Positions 6,723-10,052 of a stretch of DNA of 10,052 nucleotides are shown here, piece by piece. Positions within the stretch are counted from its first letter, which is position 1. Each line of letters opens with the position of its first letter. Below the pieces are notes generated by a model that was not told where the DNA came from, made no database searches, and was given only the letters and a program-made list of their open reading frames with translations. The translations under genes were made by a program, and so were the position numbers. Source of the stretch: an uncultured bacterium (GTDB lineage: Bacteria; Patescibacteriota; Minisyncoccia; Moranbacterales; GWC2-37-73); the NCBI GenBank assembly GCA_903866285.1, contig CAIPMZ010000109.1, forward strand, positions 1-10,052, written 5' to 3'.

Positions 6723-6909
6723 AACGCAGTGAGGTCAGCAGGCCGAACGGAGTGGAAATTTTAGCGAAGAGCGAAGTCTTTGCCCCAGCAACAAGCACGT
6801 GCGGGATTTCCCTGCCTGCCGGTAGGCAAGTTTTGTAACTTTTCTATTAAAAGAAAAGTTAACCCTTGTAATTCTGGAATTGCCTGTCTGATTACATCCT
6901 CGCAAAGAC
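6645..6909. repeat. modular dispersed repeat, short copy
   Basis: Three blocks match 8484-8889 in the same order. Block one (6663-6718) differs from 8501-8555 by one substitution and one extra T. It holds an imperfect hairpin of CCTCCGCAC against GTGCGTAGG. Block two (6776-6848) starts GTCTTTGCCCCAGCAACA and holds the near-palindrome GCCTGCCGGTAGGC. It ends in AACTTTTCT, which pairs with AGAAAAGTT across a six-base loop. Block three (6866-6909) is a weaker match ending GCAAAGAC. The stretch between blocks one and two (6719-6775) does not match the other copy. Block one overlaps the 3' end of the GIY-YIG gene. No coding region lies in 6723-6937. Confidence 0.85.
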
Positions 6910-6937
6910 CAATACAAATAATAAAAAATATAAATTT

Positions 6938-7426
6938 ATGTGGATTTTATCATTACTAACTTTACCTGGGATTGTCATGCACGAGGCTAGTCATAAGTTT
7001 TTTTGTGATTGGGCGGGGGTGCGGGTTTTAGAGGTTTGTTATTTTCGCTTTGGAAATCCAGCTGGGTTCGTCGTCCACGAAAGTCCGCAGAAGTTTTTAC
7101 AAAGTTTTTTTATCTCGGTCGGACCGCTTATTTTAGGCACGGCTATTTCAAGCTTATTTTTCTTACTTTTTAAACAGCACGCTAAGGAGCTCATCGGATT
7201 TATTTTTGCTTGGTTGGGGCTGGCGATTGCGAGTCAGTGCTTCCCAAGCACGGGCGATGCTAAGTCGCTTCTGGGCGAAACCCGGCGCCACTTTTTTCGC
7301 AGTCCCTTTGCCTTTTTAGGCCTGCCCGCGACTTTACTTATCTGGGTTGTTAATAAATTAAACTTCTTCTATTTTAATTATCTTTTTGCCCTCGGACTTT
7401 TTGGGTGGGTGGTTTACTGCTTGTAA
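6938..7426 (+). CDS. membrane HExxH metalloprotease-like protein (M50/site-2-protease-like)
   Basis: This 162-residue protein is mostly hydrophobic with about four membrane segments. Near the N-terminus MHEASH (His15, Glu16, His19) is a HExxH zinc motif inside a hydrophobic helix. Near residue 104 PSTGDAKSL places Asp107 as a possible third zinc ligand, as expected for M50/DUF3267-like membrane proteases. FGNPAGFVVHE and ISVGPLILG between them are conserved-looking. The protein is shorter than typical site-2 proteases and has no PDZ domain, so it is a minimal core. Its substrate is unknown. The ATG at 6938 lies 28 bases after the dispersed repeat and has no good Shine-Dalgarno. No terminator is seen before the promoter at 7439. 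Confidence 0.7.
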   Translation: MWILSLLTLPGIVMHEASHKFFCDWAGVRVLEVCYFRFGNPAGFVVHESPQKFLQSFFISVGPLILGTAISSLFFLLFKQHAKELIGFIFAWLGLAIASQCFPSTGDAKSLLGETRRHFFRSPFAFLGLPATLLIWVVNKLNFFYFNYLFALGLFGWVVYCL

Positions 7427-7438
7427 ATTTCCCAACCC

Positions 7439-7467
7439 TTGACATTTGGCTCGTTTTGACCTATAAT
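7439..7467 (+). promoter_or_regulatory. consensus sigma70-type promoter for the 86-residue membrane protein
   Basis: TTGACA (7439-7444), 17 bases, then TATAAT (7462-7467) match consensus at every position. The sequence around the -35 box, ACCCTTGACATTT, is the same as at the 5932 promoter. The start site is expected near 7474, giving a leader of about 47 nt before the ATG at 7521. Confidence 0.85.
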
Positions 7468-7520
7468 TGGATTAATTTCATACCTTGAAAATTTAACCAA
7501 ATCCAAAAAAGGAGAGAAAA

Positions 7521-7781
7521 ATGTACGGAAAAACAGCTCTGAATGCTATGCTAATAAGAACGGCGCCTTCTTCTGAAAAAGAAGATTGCAGGAGAATTGC
7601 ATTTTACCTTCCAGGTACCATGCTGGCCGTGCTGGCTCTGCTACTCTTTTTGACAAGCTATCATTGCCAGGGTAACGAAGTTATGCAACTACAAAATGTG
7701 GCGTTTATTTCAGCCGCCTCATCTTTTTGTTGTTGGATCTGGTATTTTTGTTTTCCCTTTCCGCGGAAAAAATCGAACTAG
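7521..7781 (+). CDS. 86-residue two-helix membrane protein, unrecognised
   Basis: I do not recognise a family. The first 26 residues are polar. Hydrophobic segments follow at about 27-47 (ending ALLLFLTSY) and 58-79 (FISAASSFCCWIWYFCF), with a short basic tail PRKKSN. With two helices both ends should lie on the same side, and the basic tail points to the cytoplasm. Five cysteines are present (23, 49, 70, 71, 77), which is many for so short a protein. The ATG at 7521 has the best ribosome binding site in the window, AAGGAGAG with GGAG six bases before it. Together with the consensus promoter this indicates strong expression. A perfect palindrome begins five bases after the TAG stop. Confidence 0.65.
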   Translation: MYGKTALNAMLIRTAPSSEKEDCRRIAFYLPGTMLAVLALLLFLTSYHCQGNEVMQLQNVAFISAASSFCCWIWYFCFPFPRKKSN

Positions 7782-7786
7782 GTTCG

Positions 7787-7818
7787 GGTAAGAGCGAGTC
7801 CATGGACTCGCTCTTACC
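7787..7818. terminator. perfect 32-bp palindrome after the 86-residue gene, probable terminator hairpin
   Basis: The half-site GGTAAGAGCGAGTCCA is followed by its exact reverse complement with no spacer. In RNA it would make a stem of about 14 pairs. Only a short CTTTTAAA follows a few bases later, so termination would be weaker than at 6145-6183. A second, AT-rich terminator follows at 7865-7893. A role in RNA stability or as a DNA-binding site is equally possible. Confidence 0.6.
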
Positions 7819-7864
7819 TAGAACTTTTAAATCAGGTTGTCAAAATTGACGCCTTTTTTTAACG

Positions 7865-7893
7865 CCAATTTTTTAGAAATTGGTTTTTATTTT
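7865..7893 (+). terminator. AT-rich Rho-independent terminator
   Basis: CCAATTT (7865-7871) pairs with AAATTGG (7877-7883) across a five-base loop, followed by TTTTTATTTT. The stem is short and AT-rich, so efficiency is uncertain. It could back up the palindrome at 7787-7818. Confidence 0.6.
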
Positions 7894-7914
7894 GGAAAAA
7901 AGATATAATAAATA

Positions 7915-8010
7915 TATAGAAATATGCCTGGTAAAATGATTGCATAGAAATAAATAGACACATGCTTCGCGAAATTATATCCTAGATATACATAGAAATA
8001 TGCTTCGCGA
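7915..8010. repeat. ATAGAAATA sites and duplicated ATGCTTCGCGA in the DUF1294 leader
   Basis: ATAGAAATA occurs at 7916-7924, 7944-7952 and 7992-8000. ATGCTTCGCGA occurs at 7962-7972 and 8000-8010, in each case next to an AT-rich run. ATAGAAATA is the exact reverse complement of TATTTCTAT in the tandem array at 8050-8137, so the two parts could pair in a single strand. No coding sequence is seen. A TATAAT at 7904-7909 has only a weak -35 partner. Confidence 0.6.
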
Positions 8011-8049
8011 GATATAATTGAAATTAATTGCAATTTTATTGCTACTTTA

Positions 8050-8137
8050 TTTCCATTATATTTCTATCTCATTTCTATCATATCTCTATTATATTTCTAC
8101 TATATTTCTACTATATTTCTATTTTATTTCCATATCC
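8050..8137. repeat. eight tandem 11-bp units ending at the DUF1294 start codon
   Basis: Eight units fit a pattern TTTCTAYYATA: tttccattata, tttctatctca, tttctatcata, tctctattata, tttctactata twice, tttctatttta and tttccatatcc. Units five and six are identical. The array ends two bases before the ATG at 8140 and takes the place of any Shine-Dalgarno. A period of 11 is close to one turn of DNA, so the T-runs lie on one face of the helix. Confidence 0.85.
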
Positions 8138-8139
8138 TT

Positions 8140-8436
8140 ATGCAAAATAAATCTTTATTTTTAATTCTCTTTTTCCTTGCAGTTAACCTGCTCGCTTTTG
8201 TGCTTATGCTTTTGGATAAGAACAAGTCCAAGAAAAATGGGGCTGAGCGGATTTCGGAGGGGATGCTATTTTTTCTGGCAACGATTTTTGGTAGCGTTGG
8301 AGTTTTGGCTGGGATGTTTACCTTTCGGCACAAGACTCAGAAATGGTATTTTTTGATTGGAATCCCAATGTTGATCCTACAAAATGTCGCATCAATTTAT
8401 TTGGTTTATTTATTGCTGAATGGGGGAATAAGATAA
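8140..8436 (+). CDS. DUF1294 small membrane protein
   Basis: This 98-residue protein has three membrane segments at about 5-25, 41-61 and 69-93. It shows the DUF1294 signature: NLLAFVLMLLDKNKSKKNG at 16-34 with the conserved Asp-Lys after helix one, then ERISEGMLF, a GSVGVLAGMF turn, and the hallmark FRHKTQKWYF at 62-71. The length and layout match the family, whose function is unknown. No Shine-Dalgarno precedes the ATG. Instead an array of 11-bp repeats abuts it. The gene stands alone, with a terminator upstream and repeat DNA downstream. Confidence 0.85.
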   Translation: MQNKSLFLILFFLAVNLLAFVLMLLDKNKSKKNGAERISEGMLFFLATIFGSVGVLAGMFTFRHKTQKWYFLIGIPMLILQNVASIYLVYLLLNGGIR

Positions 8437-8454
8437 ATTTTAACTGATGCGAAA

Positions 8455-8482
8455 CTACGAATTAAATACGAATCTACGAATT
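8455..8482. repeat. short TACGAAT direct repeats
   Basis: TACGAAT occurs three times, at 8456-8462, 8468-8474 and 8475-8481. The nine-base CTACGAATT occurs at 8455-8463 and 8474-8482. The cluster lies directly between the DUF1294 gene and the large dispersed repeat and has no coding content. Confidence 0.6.
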
Positions 8483-8483
8483 C

Positions 8484-8889
8484 TTGCATTCCGCATCTCT
8501 CCTCCGCACATTGCGCAGTGCGTAGGCAAAAGACGAACGATGAGCGTAAAAAATTGACACAATAGTGTCATCCTGAGCGAAGTGAATCCGACCCAAGGAG
8601 GATAAGCGCAGTCGAAGGATCTGAGCCCAGATTACTCCACTCCGGTCGCAGTGACAAAATGTCTTTGCCCCAGCAACACCTGTCCGCCTTGGGAGGAAGC
8701 ACGTGCGGGATTTCCCTGCCTGCCGGTAGGCAAGTTTTGTAACTTTTCTATTTTCAAGCGAAGCGAGAGTAATAAAAAGTTTATTTTTTATTACCGAGCG
8801 AGCGAAGAAAATATGTAATCATATTAAAAGAAAAGTTAACCCAGAATTACTCTGGCGTTTCCTGTTTTTTATTGCATCCTCACAAAGAC
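8484..8889. repeat. modular dispersed repeat, long copy with extra inserts
   Basis: It shares three blocks, in order, with 6645-6909: 8501-8555, then 8661-8752 continuing with 8826-8842, and a weaker end block to 8889. Relative to the short copy it carries a 105-base central segment (8556-8660), a 19-base insert (8679-8697) and a 73-base insert (8753-8825). The last insert sits in the loop of the AACTTTTCT/AGAAAAGTT hairpin. It has its own inverted repeat, GTAATAAAAA (8769-8778) with TTTTTATTAC (8785-8794). The segment looks more GC-rich than flanking intergenic DNA. No gene is seen, and a short + strand reading frame starting within it is spurious. Confidence 0.85.
8566..8656. repeat. nested TGTCATCCTGAGCG-type repeat
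   Basis: The segment starts TGTCATCCTGAGCGAAG and ends GCAGTGACA, so its ends are near-inverted (TGTCAT against TGTCAC). Sequences of the type TGTCATCCTGAGCGAAGTCGAAGGATCT are common dispersed repeats in bacterial genomes. Here about 29 bases (8583-8611) separate GAGCGAAG from TCGAAGGATCT, as if a further small element sat inside. TGACAC (8555-8560) and GTGTCA (8565-8570) form an extra hairpin at the left border. Confidence 0.55.
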
Positions 8890-8903
8890 ATTAATGAAAC
8901 ATT

Positions 8904-8930
8904 AAAAAACCACCCTTGCGGGTGGTTTTT
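8904..8930 (-). terminator. Rho-independent terminator of the DEAD-box helicase gene
   Basis: CCACCC (8910-8915) pairs with GGGTGG (8920-8925) across TTGC, flanked by six A on the left and five T on the right. Read on the - strand it lies 14 bases past the helicase stop codon and ends in six T. The symmetric runs would also allow + strand termination. Confidence 0.85.
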
Positions 8931-8943
8931 GGAAAGTCTTTTC

Positions 8944-10052
8944 TTAGATAAAAGTCAACGCGGTTCCAGCTTTGCCAGCGCGGCCGGTGCGGCCGATGCG
9001 GTGGACATAATCATCGTGCGTGGCTGGGACGTCAAAGTTAATAACGTGCGAAACGTCAGGAATGTCTAAGCCTCGGGAAGCTACGTCGGTAGCTACTAGA
9101 ATATCAACAATATTTTCTTTAAAGAGTTTTAAAGCTCGTTGACGTTTAGCGTGCGATTTATCGCCGTGAATAGATTCAGCTTTGAGGCCTCGGCTATGCA
9201 GCGCGCGAGAAAGTTTTTCAGCGCCGTGTTTGGTGCGAGAAAAAATGAGCACTTTTTGAAAATCAGTCTTAATTAATAAGTTGTGTAGAACTTCAATTTT
9301 ATCTTCCCCAGGTTTCAGGCGGACAACGTCTTGGTTAATTTGGGCTGAAGTCGCTACGGTTCGGATAGAGATTTTTACTGGTTCATTTAAGAATTGTTTT
9401 GTGAGATTTTCAATTTCGGGAGATAAGGTGGCTGAGAAAAATAAAGTTTGACGCGGTCCTTTAATTAAGGATAGTAAAAGTTTAATATCATCAATGAAAC
9501 CCATATCCAGCATCCGGTCAGCTTCATCTAAAACGACATTGTGGAAGCCACTCAGGTGTAAATTCTTGCGTTGGATTAAATCCTTTAGGCGTCCTGGCGT
9601 TCCAATTACAATGTTGTGACGAGAGCGTAGACGTTGAATTTGGGGTCGGATGTTAGCTCCACCGACAACGACAACGGATTGAATGTTAAGACCTTTCGCA
9701 AAAGCGCGGAGTTCATCTTCAATTTGAATCGCAAGTTCGCGAGTTGGCACAACCACCAGCAATTTTTCAGTTGGGTTGCTTAAGATTTTATTAATCATTG
9801 GGATCAGGAAGGCTCCGGTTTTCCCAGTTCCAGTATTAGCCAGGCCAATCACATCTTTGCCTTCAAGACTGAGGGCAATGGTTTTGTCTTGGATGGGAGT
9901 TGGGTGGACGAAATTGCGATCGGCAATATTTTTCTTTAAAGCCTCGTGAATTTTAAATTCAGCAAAGGTTGTTTCTGGTACGTAAGGAGCTTGCTGTTCA
10001 ATTGGCTGGGCTTTGTTGATAAATTTATTAATATCAATGTAACTACCAGCGA
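8944..10052 (-). CDS. DEAD-box ATP-dependent RNA helicase (5' end outside window)
   Basis: The reading frame stays open to the right edge, so the true start lies beyond the window. The GTG at 9852 is internal. In order on the - strand: GSYIDINKFINKA near the edge, the Q-motif region FAEFKIHEALKKNI...PTPIQ, motif I ANTGTGKTG, motif Ia PTRELA, GG, TPGR, motif II DEAD (9517-9528), motif III SAT, then the second RecA domain with IFSRTK, VATDVASRGLDIP and motif VI HRIGRTGRAG. All core motifs are intact, so this should be an active RNA unwinding or remodelling enzyme in ribosome assembly or RNA turnover. It stops at GTALTFI, eight residues after motif VI, with no C-terminal extension, unlike RhlE, CsdA or DbpA. 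The terminator directly behind argues that this is the natural end. Confidence 0.95.
   Translation of the reverse strand, partial: AGSYIDINKFINKAQPIEQQAPYVPETTFAEFKIHEALKKNIADRNFVHPTPIQDKTIALSLEGKDVIGLANTGTGKTGAFLIPMINKILSNPTEKLLVVVPTRELAIQIEDELRAFAKGLNIQSVVVVGGANIRPQIQRLRSRHNIVIGTPGRLKDLIQRKNLHLSGFHNVVLDEADRMLDMGFIDDIKLLLSLIKGPRQTLFFSATLSPEIENLTKQFLNEPVKISIRTVATSAQINQDVVRLKPGEDKIEVLHNLLIKTDFQKVLIFSRTKHGAEKLSRALHSRGLKAESIHGDKSHAKRQRALKLFKENIVDILVATDVASRGLDIPDVSHVINFDVPATHDDYVHRIGRTGRAGKAGTALTFI

Noticed and set aside
6735..6917. A - strand frame of 60 codons.
   Set aside because: It lies wholly in the dispersed repeat and has no promoter, ribosome binding site or protein-like composition.
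7915..8137. A CRISPR array.
   Set aside because: The repeat units are 9-11 bases, tandem and without spacers, and no cas gene is present.
8872..9069. A + strand frame of 65 codons starting in the long repeat.
   Set aside because: It runs through the terminator and antisense to the helicase C-terminus.
1..10052. Recoding of TGA as glycine, known in some CPR lineages.
   Set aside because: The genes are full length with in-frame GGN glycines and without in-frame TGA. No annotated gene ends in TGA, but eleven stops are too few to conclude anything.

Overview
The window looks like AT-rich chromosomal DNA from an uncultivated bacterium, most likely Candidate Phyla Radiation/Patescibacteria (Parcubacteria-like). 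This is an inference. It rests on a stand-alone phosphomannose-isomerase-type cupin, large cytoplasmic GH130-related proteins, a DEAD-box helicase with almost nothing after motif VI, weak ribosome binding sites with A-rich leaders, many very small membrane proteins, and dispersed hairpin-rich intergenic repeats. No rRNA, tRNA, CRISPR array, integrase or transposase was seen. The standard genetic code fits.

Left block (1-5337, all + strand): about 270 bases without a convincing gene hold a weak promoter candidate. Then come a cupin (274-618), two abutting GH130-type proteins (685-2481 and 2482-4395) and a membrane-anchored DUF4105/Lnb_N-like protein (4465-5337). No terminator is visible between them, so they may be one operon. 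The two GH130-type proteins hold four propeller domains. The first looks like a catalytically dead copy; the other three keep the EDPR motif. If the active domains are mannoside phosphorylases, they would give mannose-1-phosphate, and the neighbouring cupin could act on mannose-6-phosphate. That link is a hypothesis.

Middle block (5338-6183): a small unrecognised protein with an apparent internal beta-alpha-beta duplication ends at a clear terminator. A consensus promoter (TTGACA-17-TATAAT) then drives a roughly 215-nt unit. It holds a 24-bp palindrome in the leader, a 31-residue hydrophobic peptide, a perfect 17-bp hairpin straddling the stop codon, and a strong terminator.

Right block (6184-8943): a GIY-YIG nuclease-domain protein whose last residues are read from a dispersed repeat; a HExxH membrane metalloprotease-like protein; a second consensus promoter driving an 86-residue two-helix membrane protein that ends at a perfect 32-bp palindrome; and a DUF1294 membrane protein. 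The 320 bases before DUF1294 (7819-8139) hold an AT-rich terminator, three ATAGAAATA sites, a repeated ATGCTTCGCGA and eight tandem 11-bp units that run up to the start codon. The 507 bases after DUF1294 (8437-8943) hold TACGAAT repeats, the longer copy of the modular dispersed repeat seen at 6645-6909, and a terminator. No gene was found in either stretch.

Right edge (8944-10052, - strand): a DEAD-box RNA helicase, 3' complete, with its N-terminus outside the window.
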